Of a stretch of 35,283 bases of DNA, positions 8,272 to 16,623 are shown in pieces. The translations under genes were made by a program, and so were the position numbers. Position 1 is the first letter of the stretch. Each line of letters opens with the position of its first letter. The notes beneath the pieces were generated by a model. That model saw only the letters and a list, made by a program, of their open reading frames with translations. It was not told the DNA's origin and ran no database searches. The DNA comes from Pseudomonas sp. Irchel 3E20 (GTDB lineage Bacteria > Pseudomonadota > Gammaproteobacteria > Pseudomonadales > Pseudomonadaceae). Location: assembly GCF_900187645.1 (NCBI RefSeq), contig NZ_FYEE01000021.1:1-35283 (forward strand). The letters are read 5' to 3'.

Positions 8272-9135
8272 TCAAAGGCGATTGAGCGGAATTTTCAGGT
8301 AAACGACGCCATTGTCTTCCGCTACCGGCAAATGTCCGGCGCGGATGTTGACCTGCACGGCCGGTAGCAACAGTGCTGGCATGCCTAGGGTGGCGTCGCG
8401 CTGGGTGCGCATGGCGACGAATGTCGCTTCATCGATGTCATCGCGCACGTGGATGTTGTGCTGGCGCTGCTCGCCCACCGTGGTTTGGTGGCATGCAGTG
8501 CGTTCGGTGGGCGGGTAGTCGTGGCAGACATAGAGGCAGGTAGCGGCCGGGTAGGCCAGCAAGCGTTTGATCGAGGCGAACAACTGCTTGGCGCTGCCGC
8601 CGGGGAAGTCGCAACGGGCGGTGCCCGCATCGGGCATGAACAGGGTATCGCCTACCAGAATCGCCTCGTCTTCAATCAGGTACGCCATGTCCGCCGGGGT
8701 ATGGCCGGGCACATGCAGCGCTCGGGCGCGCAGATTGCCGATACGGAAATCCTCATCGGCGCCGAACAGGTGATCGAACTGCGAGCCATCGACGGCGAAG
8801 GGTGGCTTCAGGTTGAACAACGTCTTGAACACGCTTTGGACCTGGGTGATGCCTTGGCCGATAGCGATCTTGCCGCCCAGGTGTGCCCGCAGGTAGGGCG
8901 CCGCGGACAGGTGATCGGCGTGGGCATGGGTTTCTAACAACCACTGCACACGCAACCGGTGTTCGTGAACAAAGGCCATGAGGCGGTCGGCCTGGGTAGT
9001 GGCCGTGCGGGCGCAAGCGGGGTCGTAGTTGAGGACAGGGTCGACAATGGCGCATTCGCTGCCATCGCACTCGAACACAATGTAGGAAAAGGTCGATGTG
9101 TCTTTGTCGAAAAAGGCTTGGATTTGGGCAGGCAT
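8272..9135 (-). CDS. Metallo-beta-lactamase-fold hydrolase, persulfide dioxygenase (ETHE1/Blh)-like
   Basis: A 287-aa protein with the complete metallo-hydrolase fold signature: H70-x-H72-x-D74-H75 (ETHAHADHLSAA), the later histidine in HVPGHTPADMAY, the aspartate in GDTLFMPDAGTARCDFPGG and the last histidine in CHDYPP. The CDFPGGS segment and overall spacing match the ETHE1/Blh group of non-haem iron persulfide dioxygenases, which oxidise glutathione persulfide to sulfite. I chose ATG 9135 (MPAQIQAFFDKDTSTFSY) because the longer frame starts with TTG and adds ten residues of no family character. The divergent neighbour is a TauE/SafE permease, a frequent companion of this family, which supports a role in sulfide/sulfite handling. 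The exact substrate is not settled by sequence. Confidence 0.85.
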   Translation of the reverse strand: MPAQIQAFFDKDTSTFSYIVFECDGSECAIVDPVLNYDPACARTATTQADRLMAFVHEHRLRVQWLLETHAHADHLSAAPYLRAHLGGKIAIGQGITQVQSVFKTLFNLKPPFAVDGSQFDHLFGADEDFRIGNLRARALHVPGHTPADMAYLIEDEAILVGDTLFMPDAGTARCDFPGGSAKQLFASIKRLLAYPAATCLYVCHDYPPTERTACHQTTVGEQRQHNIHVRDDIDEATFVAMRTQRDATLGMPALLLPAVQVNIRAGHLPVAEDNGVVYLKIPLNRL

Positions 9136-9284
9136 AGGGGCGAACCTTTTCAGAAGATTGCGCAAGGGTAGTGAAGTGCGCGCGCTGCTGACCAGTGCCA
9201 GGGTGTTTCTGTTGATGCCTGGGCAGTATCCTGTCGCCGATTCGCGACCGGATCACCGGAGCGGCCACTGATTACGGGTTTTAT

Positions 9285-10088
9285 ATGCTGGCGATGTTGT
9301 TGGGTGGGGTGATGGGGTTGGTGCTGGGCCTGACCGGCGCCGGCGGCGGCATTCTGGCGGTGCCGGCCTTGGTGCTGGGCCTGGGTTGGAGCATGACCCA
9401 AGCCGCGCCCGTGGCGTTGCTGGCGGTGGGCAGTGCGGCGGCGGTGGGCGCCCTGGATGGCTTACGCCACGGCTTGGTGCGTTACCGCGCCGCATTGTTG
9501 ATTGCCTTGCTCGGCGCGCTGTGTTCGCCCATTGGCATCTACTTGGCCCATCGCCTGCCGGAAAAAATCCTCATGGGCCTGTTCAGCCTCCTGATGATGC
9601 TGGTGGCCTGGCGCATGTTGCGCCGTGAGGCGCCAGCGCCCGGGCCGAGCGACCACGGCAGCGCATCCTGGGGGCAGAAAAACTGCCTGCTCAACCAGCA
9701 GACGGGGCGCCTGGCCTGGACCGCCAAATGCTCGGCCACTCTGGCGGCGTTGGGGGCGGTGACCGGCGTGGTGTCGGGGTTGCTGGGGGTGGGCGGCGGG
9801 TTTCTGATCGTGCCGGCGTTCAAGCAACTGACCGATGTGCAGATGCGCGGCATCGTCGCCACGTCGCTCATGGTGATCTGCCTGATTTCGGCGGTCGGGG
9901 TGGTGGGGGCGCTGCGGGCCGGGGTGGTTATCGACGCCACGGGTGGCGCGTTTATCACGGCGGCCATCGTGGGCATGCTGGTGGGCCGCGGGGTGTCCGG
10001 GCGGGTGCCGGCGCGGCTGTTGCAGGTGGGGTTCGCCAGCCTGTGCCTGGGCTTGGCCGCGTACATGCTGTACACGGCCGCACGTTAG
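9285..10088 (+). CDS. TauE/SafE-family sulfite/anion exporter-like permease
   Basis: A 267-aa integral membrane protein of the DUF81/TauE family, with the expected internal duplication: glycine-rich GLTGAGGGILAVPAL near residue 15 and GLLGVGGGFLIVPAFKQLTD near 166, each starting a bundle of about four hydrophobic helices. A hydrophilic loop at about residues 112-148 (RREAPAPGPSDHGSASWGQKNC) separates the halves. It is transcribed away from the persulfide-dioxygenase-like gene, so the pair may oxidise sulfide-derived sulfur and export sulfite. That pairing is known from Blh/BigR-type loci; no BigR-like regulator is present here. The start has no clear ribosome site and could be slightly misplaced. 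Confidence 0.85.
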   Translation: MLAMLLGGVMGLVLGLTGAGGGILAVPALVLGLGWSMTQAAPVALLAVGSAAAVGALDGLRHGLVRYRAALLIALLGALCSPIGIYLAHRLPEKILMGLFSLLMMLVAWRMLRREAPAPGPSDHGSASWGQKNCLLNQQTGRLAWTAKCSATLAALGAVTGVVSGLLGVGGGFLIVPAFKQLTDVQMRGIVATSLMVICLISAVGVVGALRAGVVIDATGGAFITAAIVGMLVGRGVSGRVPARLLQVGFASLCLGLAAYMLYTAAR

Positions 10089-10097
10089 GAGGCGTTT

Positions 10098-10865
10098 TTA
10101 GGAAAGGAAACCGCCATCCACGTTCAACGACACACCGGTGGTGTAGCTGGAAGCGTCGCTGGCCAGGTACAGCACGGCGCCGGCCATTTCGCTGGGGGCC
10201 GCCACGCGCTTGAGGGGGATCTGGGCCAGGGCAGTGTTGAGGATCGCGTCGTTTTTCACCAGGGCCGAGGCGAATTTGGTGTCGGTCAGGCCCGGCAGCA
10301 GGGCGTTGCAGCGGATGCCGAACTGCGCGCATTCCTTGGCAAACACTTTGGTCATGTTGATGACCGCTGCTTTGGTCACCGAGTAAATGCCTTGGAAGAC
10401 GCCCGGTGAGATGCCATTGATGGACGCGACGTTGATGATGCTGCCGCCGCCGTTTTCGCGCATCAGCTTGCCGGCTTCCACCGACATGAAGAAGTAACCA
10501 CGGATGTTCACATCGACAGTTTTCTGGAACGCGCCTAGGTCGGTGTCCAGCACGTTGCAGAACTGTGGGTTGGTGGCCGCGTTGTTGACCAGGATGTCCA
10601 GGCGCCCGAACTGCTCGCGGATGCCGGCGAAGACCTGGCCGATCTGTTCCATTTCACCGATATGGCAGGCCACGGCGGTGGCTTTGCCGCCATCGGCGAT
10701 GATCGCGTCGGCAACGTGTTGGCAGCCTTCGAGCTTGCGGCTCGACACGATCACGTGGGCACCTTGCTGGGCCAGGAGTTTGGCGATGGCTTCGCCAATA
10801 CCGCGGCTGGCGCCGGAGACGAAAGCGATCTTGCCATCGAGGTCGAACAACTGAGTCTTGGACAT
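10098..10865 (-). CDS. Short-chain dehydrogenase/reductase
   Basis: Classical SDR of 255 aa. It has the NAD(P)-binding SGASRGIG (17-24), NNAA (94-97), the catalytic S148, Y161 and K165 (YSVTKAA), and the C-terminal YTTGVSLNVDGGF. The downstream position of a shared unit with an acyl-CoA-dehydrogenase-associated phosphotransferase (26-bp gap, same strand) suggests oxidation of a hydroxyacyl or alcohol intermediate. The substrate is not determinable from the motifs. It is convergent with the TauE/SafE gene, 9 bp away. Confidence 0.92.
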   Translation of the reverse strand: MSKTQLFDLDGKIAFVSGASRGIGEAIAKLLAQQGAHVIVSSRKLEGCQHVADAIIADGGKATAVACHIGEMEQIGQVFAGIREQFGRLDILVNNAATNPQFCNVLDTDLGAFQKTVDVNIRGYFFMSVEAGKLMRENGGGSIINVASINGISPGVFQGIYSVTKAAVINMTKVFAKECAQFGIRCNALLPGLTDTKFASALVKNDAILNTALAQIPLKRVAAPSEMAGAVLYLASDASSYTTGVSLNVDGGFLS

Positions 10866-10891
10866 GGTTTTTCCTTGTTATAAGCCGTCGA

Positions 10892-11959
10892 TCAGAGGCT
10901 GGATTTGGCGATGACTTGCAGGCTCATGTGCTCCAGCAACTTGTTCATCGAAATGAACTGCGCGAAGCGTTTGTCCTGGGTCTGGCCGTGGAAGAAGCGG
11001 TAGTAGATCTGCTGCACGATGCCGGCGAGGCGAAATAGGCCGTAGGTGTAGTAGAAATCGAAGTTATCGATGCGAATGCCCGCGCGTTCGGCGTAGTAAT
11101 CGACAAATTCCCGGCGAGTGAGCATGCCGGGCGCGTGGCTGGGCTGGCGCCGCATCAACTGCACGGGTGCCGGGTCGCCGGCTTCGATCCAATAGGCCAG
11201 GCTGTTGCCCAGGTCCATCAGTGGGTCGCCCAGGGTGGTGAGTTCCCAGTCCAGTACGCCGATGATCTGCATCGGGTTGTGGGGGTCGAGGATCACGTTG
11301 TCGAAGCGGTAGTCGTTATGCACGATGCTGGAGGTCGGGTGGTCGGCGGGCATTTTGTCCTTGAGCCAGGCCTTGACCGCTTCCCACTTGGGCGCGTCGG
11401 GGGTCAGGGCTTTGTCGTAGCGCTCGCTCCAGCCGCGGATCTGGCGCTCCACATAGCCTTCGGGCTTGCCCAGGTCCGCCAGGCCGCAGGCGCGGTAGTC
11501 GACGCGGTGCAGCTCAACGAACTTGTCGATAAAGCTTTTGCACAGGGCCTCGGTCTTGCTGGCGTCCAGGCCCAGCTCCGGGGGCAGTTCCGAGCGCAGG
11601 ATGATGCCGTTGACCCGCTCCATCACATAGAACTCGGCACCGATCACCGCTTCGTCGGTGCAGTGCACGTAAGCCTTGGGGCAATACGGGAAGCCGTCCT
11701 GGAGTTGGTTGAGGATGCGGAACTCGCGGCCCATGTCGTGAGCGGACTTGGCCTTGTGGCCAAACGGCGGGCGGCGCAGCACGAATTCCTGGCCGGGGTA
11801 TTCCAGCAGGTAGGTGAGGTTCGAGGCGCCGCCCGGGAACTGGCTGATCCGTGGGGTGCCGCTCAGGCCGGGAATGTGCGCCTTGAGGTAGGGGTCGATG
11901 AGACTGACATCGAGTTCTTCGCCGGGGCGAATGGGGGTGGACTGGTCAGTAAGCGTCAT
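10892..11959 (-). CDS. APH/ACAD10-like phosphotransferase family protein
   Basis: A kinase-fold protein of 355 aa with the aminoglycoside-phosphotransferase landmarks: the nucleotide-loop-like GGASNLTYLL (43-52), the lysine/arginine strand FVLRRPP, the catalytic loop HNDYRFDN (214-221; D216, N221) and the metal-binding D237 in VLDWELTTLGDP. It belongs to the branch related to human ACAD10/11 N-terminal domains, which phosphorylate 4-hydroxyacyl groups for fatty-acid degradation, rather than to drug-resistance enzymes. It heads a two-gene unit with the SDR. A general catabolic role on hydroxylated acyl-CoAs is inferred; antibiotic resistance is unlikely. Confidence 0.87.
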   Translation of the reverse strand: MTLTDQSTPIRPGEELDVSLIDPYLKAHIPGLSGTPRISQFPGGASNLTYLLEYPGQEFVLRRPPFGHKAKSAHDMGREFRILNQLQDGFPYCPKAYVHCTDEAVIGAEFYVMERVNGIILRSELPPELGLDASKTEALCKSFIDKFVELHRVDYRACGLADLGKPEGYVERQIRGWSERYDKALTPDAPKWEAVKAWLKDKMPADHPTSSIVHNDYRFDNVILDPHNPMQIIGVLDWELTTLGDPLMDLGNSLAYWIEAGDPAPVQLMRRQPSHAPGMLTRREFVDYYAERAGIRIDNFDFYYTYGLFRLAGIVQQIYYRFFHGQTQDKRFAQFISMNKLLEHMSLQVIAKSSL

Positions 11960-12115
11960 GCTTATCCCTTCTGCTTATTTTGGATGCCAGAGACTATTGG
12001 CTAATCTAATGTGCCCGCCGGGCCCCCACAACCACGAGAGGCCTTTATAGGTGTGGGTGTTGCCGGGTAATCATTGTTTTTGATACGGGCGTTTGAATTG
12101 TCCGACAAGGCCGTT

Positions 12116-13066
12116 TCAAGCCTTCGCCGGCAACGCCAGCGGGGTGAGCAAAGGTTGCCCGGCGAAGTGCGCCAGCAGGTTTTTACCCACCAGTTCCACC
12201 GTCGCCTGGGTCGCTTGCGGCGATAGCCCGGCCACGTGTGGGGTGAGCACGACGTTGCTCAATACCTTAAGGGCCTCGGGCACCAGAGGCTCGTCGTCGA
12301 ACACATCCAGCGCCGCCCCGGCGATGCGTCGTTGTTCCAAGGCGCTGATAAGTTCGCCGGTGTTCACCACGCTGGCCCTGGCGATGTTGACGAGAAAGCC
12401 GTTGGGGCCGAGCGCATCCAGGGCCTGCTTGTTAATCAGGTTGCGGGTGCCCAGGCCGCCGGGGGTGGCGACGATCAAAAAATCCGAGGCCCGCGCCAGT
12501 TCCGTGGGCGTGGAGCAAAAATCGTAGGGCACGTCGCTACGGTGCTGGCGGTTGTGGTAGCTGACGCTCATTTCAAAGCCTTTGGCGCCGCGCTGGGCGA
12601 TGGCCATGCCCACGGCACCCAGGCCCAGGATGCCCAGGTGTTTGCCGGCCAGGGACGGGCGCATGATTTTCGGCCACTCGCCCCGGCGCACGGCGGCGTC
12701 GGCGCGGGGAATGTCGCGCACCAAGGCCAGCAGCAGGGCCATGGCGTGGTCGGCCACTGACGAGGCATTGACCCCGGCGCCATTGGTGACCGCGATCCCG
12801 CGGTTGCTGGCGGCTTGCAGGTCAACCTGCTCATGGCCGGCACCGATCACGCAGATGATTTCCAGGTGGGGCAGGGCGGCCATCTCTTCGCCCGTCAGGC
12901 CCAGGGGGCCGCGGGTGAGTACCGCGCGGATTTGCCCGGCGTGGGTCTGGATCGCCTGGGCCCGCTCGGCCGGGGTGGGCGCGAGGATCAGGTGAAAGCC
13001 GCTGTGCTCCAGAATCGGCAGGTAGTCATTGATGGTTTCAACCAGGACCAGAACGGTGTTGGGCAT
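12116..13066 (-). CDS. D-2-hydroxyacid dehydrogenase (NAD(P)-dependent)
   Basis: A 316-aa member of the glyoxylate/hydroxypyruvate reductase-like group. It has the Rossmann motif GLGAVG (148-153) and the catalytic triad R230 (NIARASVVN), E259 (DDEP) and H277 (LTPHVAG), all in normal spacing. The frame is open well upstream, but ATG 13066 (MPNTVLVLVETINDY) has an AGGAG ribosome site and is where family similarity begins. It likely reduces glyoxylate, hydroxypyruvate or a related 2-oxo acid. It appears monocistronic, with 333 bp to the divergent transporter gene. Confidence 0.9.
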   Translation of the reverse strand: MPNTVLVLVETINDYLPILEHSGFHLILAPTPAERAQAIQTHAGQIRAVLTRGPLGLTGEEMAALPHLEIICVIGAGHEQVDLQAASNRGIAVTNGAGVNASSVADHAMALLLALVRDIPRADAAVRRGEWPKIMRPSLAGKHLGILGLGAVGMAIAQRGAKGFEMSVSYHNRQHRSDVPYDFCSTPTELARASDFLIVATPGGLGTRNLINKQALDALGPNGFLVNIARASVVNTGELISALEQRRIAGAALDVFDDEPLVPEALKVLSNVVLTPHVAGLSPQATQATVELVGKNLLAHFAGQPLLTPLALPAKA

Positions 13067-13400
13067 GCTGCGCTCCTGTGGGCAAGGCTGTGGGGCAAGG
13101 GCGCCAGACTGCTGGCTTGGCCGGTGTTTGGCAATGGTAGACGCGGTTACGCGCGGCTGCCGCCCCGCGTGGGGCCTGCATCTTGGCGCAGCCGCTAGTG
13201 GCATTTGGCTGTCGTCGTCATGGACGTACACAAACGCGACCGTTGGCCTGATCCGCCTAACCGTTGCTCAGCTAAGTCTTTGCTTCTGTTGATGAATCCC
13301 CCAGAATCGCGGCCCTGTTACGGCCGGGGCGCTGCCTGTCGGGTTTTTCCGACTCGCTTCGGCTGTGTGGCAAATGACCGGAATGCGGAGATCCGACCGG
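13067..13400. other. Divergent intergenic region between hydroxyacid dehydrogenase and SdaC-like transporter
   Basis: This 334-bp spacer separates two divergent genes and must hold both promoters. I see a small inverted repeat (GTCGG at 13338-13342 with CCGAC at 13349-13353). I see no convincing -35/-10 pair, no Anr box, no RNA gene, and no reading frame with coding character. Confidence 0.5.
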
Positions 13401-14681
13401 ATGAAAGATCAAGCCAATAGCGTCAACCCACCGTTTGACGCGGCTTTACCTGTCAGCATCAGTGCCTGGAATCGCCAGGACACCACGTGGATGTTGGGTC
13501 TGTTTGGGACGGCCATCGGCGCCGGCACCCTGTTTTTGCCGATCAACGCTGGCCTGGGCGGTTTCTGGCCGTTGCTGATCCTCGCGCTGCTGGCCTTCCC
13601 CATGACCTTTTACGCGCACCGTGGCTTGACCCGGTTCGTGCTGTCGGGCCGTGAGGGCTCTGACATTACTGAGGTGGTTGAGGAGCATTTCGGCATCAAG
13701 GCCGGCGCACTGATTACCCTGCTGTACTTCTTTGCGATTTTCCCGATCCTGCTGATCTACAGCGTCGCGCTGACCAACACCGTGGGCAGCTTCATGGAGC
13801 ATCAGTTGCACATCATGCCGCCGCACCGGGCGGTGCTGTCGTTTGTGCTGATTCTCGGCCTGCTGGCAGTGGTGCGCTGCGGCGAGCAGGTGATCGTCAA
13901 AGCCATGAGCCTGATGGTTTATCCGTTTATTGTCGCGCTGCTGTTTCTGGCGGTTTTTCTCGTTCCCCACTGGAATGGCGGCATCCTGGAGACTGCCTCC
14001 ACCGTGCCTGCGCCCTCGGCGCTGCTGCACACCCTGTGGCTGGCGATTCCGGTGATGGTGTTCTCGTTCAACCATTCGCCGATCATCTCGGCGTTCGCGG
14101 TGGATCAAAAGCGCCGCTATGGCTCCCTGGCCGAGCCGCGCAGTTCGCAGATCCTGTCCCGCGCCCACCTGTTAATGGTGGCGATGGTGCTGTTCTTCGT
14201 GTTCAGTTGCGTGCTGACCCTGTCGCCGGCGCAATTGGCCGAGGCCAAGGCGCAGAACCTGTCGATCCTGTCGTACCTGGCCAACCACTTCAGCAACCCG
14301 ACCATCGCTTTCGCTGCGCCCTTGATTGCCTTCGTGGCCATTTCCAAGTCGTTCCTGGGCCACTACATCGGCGCCAGCGAAGGCCTCAAGGGCCTGATCG
14401 TCAAGAGCGGCCGACGCCCAGCGCCCAAGACCCTGGACCGCATGACCGCAGCGTTCATGCTGGTGGTGTGCTGGATCGTGGCCACGCTCAACCCGAGCAT
14501 CCTGGGCATGATCGAAACCCTGGGCGGGCCGATCATCGCCGCCATCCTGTTCTTGATGCCGATGTACGCCATCCGCAAGGTGCCGGCCATGGCCAAGTAC
14601 CGTGGCCAGGCGTCCAACGTGTTCGTGACCCTGGTGGGGTTGGTGGCGATTTCGGCGTTGATTTATTCGTTAACGGCGTAA
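13401..14681 (+). CDS. SdaC/TdcC-like serine/threonine:proton symporter (HAAAP family)
   Basis: A 426-aa polytopic protein with about eleven hydrophobic segments. Helix 1 starts with the family motif MLGLFGTAIGAGTLFLPINAG, and the central SFNHSPIISAF matches HAAAP serine/threonine carriers. I use ATG 13401 (MKDQANSVNPPFD), which has GCGGAG ten bases upstream; the longer frame from 13365 adds an unconserved leader. It most likely imports L-serine or L-threonine with protons. It stands alone, with no serine dehydratase beside it, and is followed by a REPIN. Confidence 0.87.
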   Translation: MKDQANSVNPPFDAALPVSISAWNRQDTTWMLGLFGTAIGAGTLFLPINAGLGGFWPLLILALLAFPMTFYAHRGLTRFVLSGREGSDITEVVEEHFGIKAGALITLLYFFAIFPILLIYSVALTNTVGSFMEHQLHIMPPHRAVLSFVLILGLLAVVRCGEQVIVKAMSLMVYPFIVALLFLAVFLVPHWNGGILETASTVPAPSALLHTLWLAIPVMVFSFNHSPIISAFAVDQKRRYGSLAEPRSSQILSRAHLLMVAMVLFFVFSCVLTLSPAQLAEAKAQNLSILSYLANHFSNPTIAFAAPLIAFVAISKSFLGHYIGASEGLKGLIVKSGRRPAPKTLDRMTAAFMLVVCWIVATLNPSILGMIETLGGPIIAAILFLMPMYAIRKVPAMAKYRGQASNVFVTLVGLVAISALIYSLTA

Positions 14682-14698
14682 GCAATATTCCCACCACT

Positions 14699-14787
14699 CT
14701 GTGGGAGTGAGCCTGCTCGCGATAGCGCCCTTTCAGCCGACATCTATGTTCAATGAAAGACCGCCATCGCGAGCAACCTCGCCACAG
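14699..14787. repeat. REPIN (two inverted REP sequences) between sdaC-like and sulP genes
   Basis: The left REP (CTGTGGGAG...TGCTCGCGAT, 14699-14723) and the right REP (ATCGCGAGCA...CCACAG, 14766-14787) are inverted copies: a 10-bp core is perfectly complementary and CTGTGG pairs with CCACAG. The roughly 40-nt spacer can form the loop of a long hairpin. This is the usual doublet form of P. fluorescens REP elements, which are mobilised by a separate RAYT transposase not seen here. Confidence 0.85.
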
Positions 14788-14812
14788 ATGACACCCACAT
14801 CCTGCGCAACGG

Positions 14813-14853
14813 TTGATGAGCATCAACGCCTAGTGGCCGTAAGCCGCTATGCT
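14813..14853 (+). promoter_or_regulatory. Anr (FNR-type) box and -10 element of the sulP promoter
   Basis: TTGAT-GAGC-ATCAA (14813-14826) is a perfect palindromic Anr/FNR site. A -10-like TATGCT lies at 14848-14853, which puts the predicted transcription start near 14860-14861 and the box centre at about -41.5. That is class II activator geometry. The gene downstream is sulP (start 14893). Activation under low oxygen is inferred from this geometry. Confidence 0.78.
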
Positions 14854-14892
14854 GGGTGGTTTTAGTCACCTTCCAGCCAGGCGTCCCCCAGC

Positions 14893-16572
14893 GTGTCGAC
14901 CCCGCCCAAACCCACCACCTTGTTACCCGTTGCCCATCCTCCTGCGACCGTGCGTCAGCGCCGCCTCGGCGATTTGCTGGCCGGTTTGTCGGTGGCCGGG
15001 TTGCTGCTGCCCGAGGCCGTGGCCTATTCGACCATCGCTGCGTTGCCGCCCCAGGCCGGGGTGATCGCCTTGTTTGCCGGGTTGCTGTGCTATGGCCTGT
15101 TTGGTGGCAGTCGTTTTGCCATTGTCTGCGCCACGTCGTCTTCGGCGGCGGTGCTGGCGGCGGCGACGGCGAGCTTGGCCGGTGGCGATTCGGCATTGCG
15201 CATGACCTTGGCGGTGGCCTTGGTGCTGGTGACGGGGGTGTTTTTCCTGCTGGCCGGGCTGCTCAAGTTGGGCAGCGTCACGGCGTTCATCGCCAAACCG
15301 GTGCTGCGCGGTTTCGCCTTTGGCCTGGCGCTGACCATCATCCTCAAACAAGTGGCGAGCATCGTTGATGTGCCGTTGAGCAACGGCAACCTGGTGCGGT
15401 TCCTGCCGCAACTGCTGGAGCAATGGCCGCAGTGGAACTGGGCCGGGGCCGCGGTGGCCGGGGTGGCGTTGGCGCTGTTATGGCTGTTCGCCCGGGTACG
15501 CTGCCTGCCAGGGGGCTTGCTGGTGTTGATGGCGGGCATTGCGGCGGGGCGTTGGCTGGATTTGCCGGCCCACGGCGTGAAGTTGATCGGGGTGATCGAG
15601 CTGAGCCTGGAGGTGCCTTCCCTGCCGGTACTGCCATTTTTTGACTGGTTGCGCCTCGGCGAGCTGGGCTTTGCCATGGTGATGATTCTGTACGCCGAGT
15701 CCTATGGCTCCATCAGCGCCTTCGCCCTCAAACACGGTGACCGGGTGTCCTCGAACCGTGACTTGTGGGCGCTGGGCGCCGGTAACCTGCTGTCCGGGCT
15801 GTTCCATGGTATGCCGGTGGGCGCCGGGTACTCGGTGACCTCGGCCAATGAAGCGGCCGGGGCGACGTCGCGCCTGGCCGGCGCGGTGGCGGCCCTGGTG
15901 GTGTTGTTCATCGTGCTGACGATGCTGCCGTGGATCGCCCTGACACCGGAGCCGGTGCTGGCCGCAGTGGTCATCCACGCGCTGTCCCGAGGCTTGAGCC
16001 TCAAGCCGCTGGGGCGCTACTTCGTCTGGCGCCGCGATCGCTTGCTGGTGATTTGCGCGGTGGTGGCGGTGTTGGTGCTGGGGGTGTTGGATGGTCTGCT
16101 GATGGCCGTGGCGATCAGCGTGGTACTGATGCTGCGGCAGATGTCGGCGGCGGATATCCAGGCCCTGGGGCAGATGGGGGGCGGCCATGATTACGTTGAC
16201 CTCGGCCGCCACCCGCAGGCGCGGGAAGTGCCGGGGGTGCTGGTGCTGCGGCCGGGGGAGCAGCTGTTCTTCGCCAATGTGGAGCGCATCCTGGGCAATG
16301 CCCTGCGCCTGATCCGCCACACGCCCGAACCGGTACACACGGTGATTCTCAGCCTTGAGGAGTCCTCCAACCTTGATGGCACCAGTATCGAGGCCTTAGC
16401 CGAGTTCTTCGCCCGGGTCGGCGAGGAGGGCAAGCACCTGGTGCTGGCGCGGCTCAAGCACCGGGCCAAACAGGGCCTGCTCGCCTTGCCCGAGGCCGAG
16501 CGCGACGGTGTGATGCTCAGTGGCCTGAGCGTGGACGATGCGGTGCAGGCAGCGCTCAAACGCCAGGCATAA
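14893..16572 (+). CDS. SulP-family anion transporter with STAS domain
   Basis: A 559-aa transporter beginning at GTG 14893. Its transmembrane core, about residues 22-420, contains GLLLPEAVAYSTIAALPPQAG and FGGSRFAIVCATSSS, which are conserved in SulP proteins. The cytoplasmic STAS domain follows from about 445 to 559 (VLVLRPGEQLFFANVERI, VILSLEESSNLDGTSIEAL). SulP carriers move sulfate, bicarbonate or dicarboxylates; the sequence does not choose between them. The promoter carries a well-placed Anr box, so expression should rise when oxygen falls. That is unusual for plain sulfate uptake and leaves room for another anion. A terminator follows at once. Confidence 0.9.
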   Translation: MSTPPKPTTLLPVAHPPATVRQRRLGDLLAGLSVAGLLLPEAVAYSTIAALPPQAGVIALFAGLLCYGLFGGSRFAIVCATSSSAAVLAAATASLAGGDSALRMTLAVALVLVTGVFFLLAGLLKLGSVTAFIAKPVLRGFAFGLALTIILKQVASIVDVPLSNGNLVRFLPQLLEQWPQWNWAGAAVAGVALALLWLFARVRCLPGGLLVLMAGIAAGRWLDLPAHGVKLIGVIELSLEVPSLPVLPFFDWLRLGELGFAMVMILYAESYGSISAFALKHGDRVSSNRDLWALGAGNLLSGLFHGMPVGAGYSVTSANEAAGATSRLAGAVAALVVLFIVLTMLPWIALTPEPVLAAVVIHALSRGLSLKPLGRYFVWRRDRLLVICAVVAVLVLGVLDGLLMAVAISVVLMLRQMSAADIQALGQMGGGHDYVDLGRHPQAREVPGVLVLRPGEQLFFANVERILGNALRLIRHTPEPVHTVILSLEESSNLDGTSIEALAEFFARVGEEGKHLVLARLKHRAKQGLLALPEAERDGVMLSGLSVDDAVQAALKRQA

Positions 16573-16573
16573 A

Positions 16574-16607
16574 AAAACGCCGCGTACCTGGCGGTGCGCG
16601 GCGTTTT
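16574..16607. terminator. Bidirectional terminator between sulP and acnB
   Basis: A perfect 11-bp stem, AAAACGCCGCG paired with CGCGGCGTTTT, encloses a 12-nt loop. A-runs on the left and T-runs on the right allow termination in both directions. It overlaps the sulP stop by position and lies 16 bp from the acnB stop. Confidence 0.88.
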
Positions 16608-16623
16608 CTACAGCGGTTAAGCC

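Noticed and set aside
10892..11959. Aminoglycoside resistance kinase
   Set aside because: The APH fold motifs are present, but the sequence type and pairing with an SDR fit the ACAD10-like acyl-CoA pathway branch.
14699..14787. Terminator for the SdaC-like gene
   Set aside because: The inverted repeats match REP doublets, have a 40-nt spacer and lack a T-run. They may still affect the transcript, but the primary identity is REPIN.
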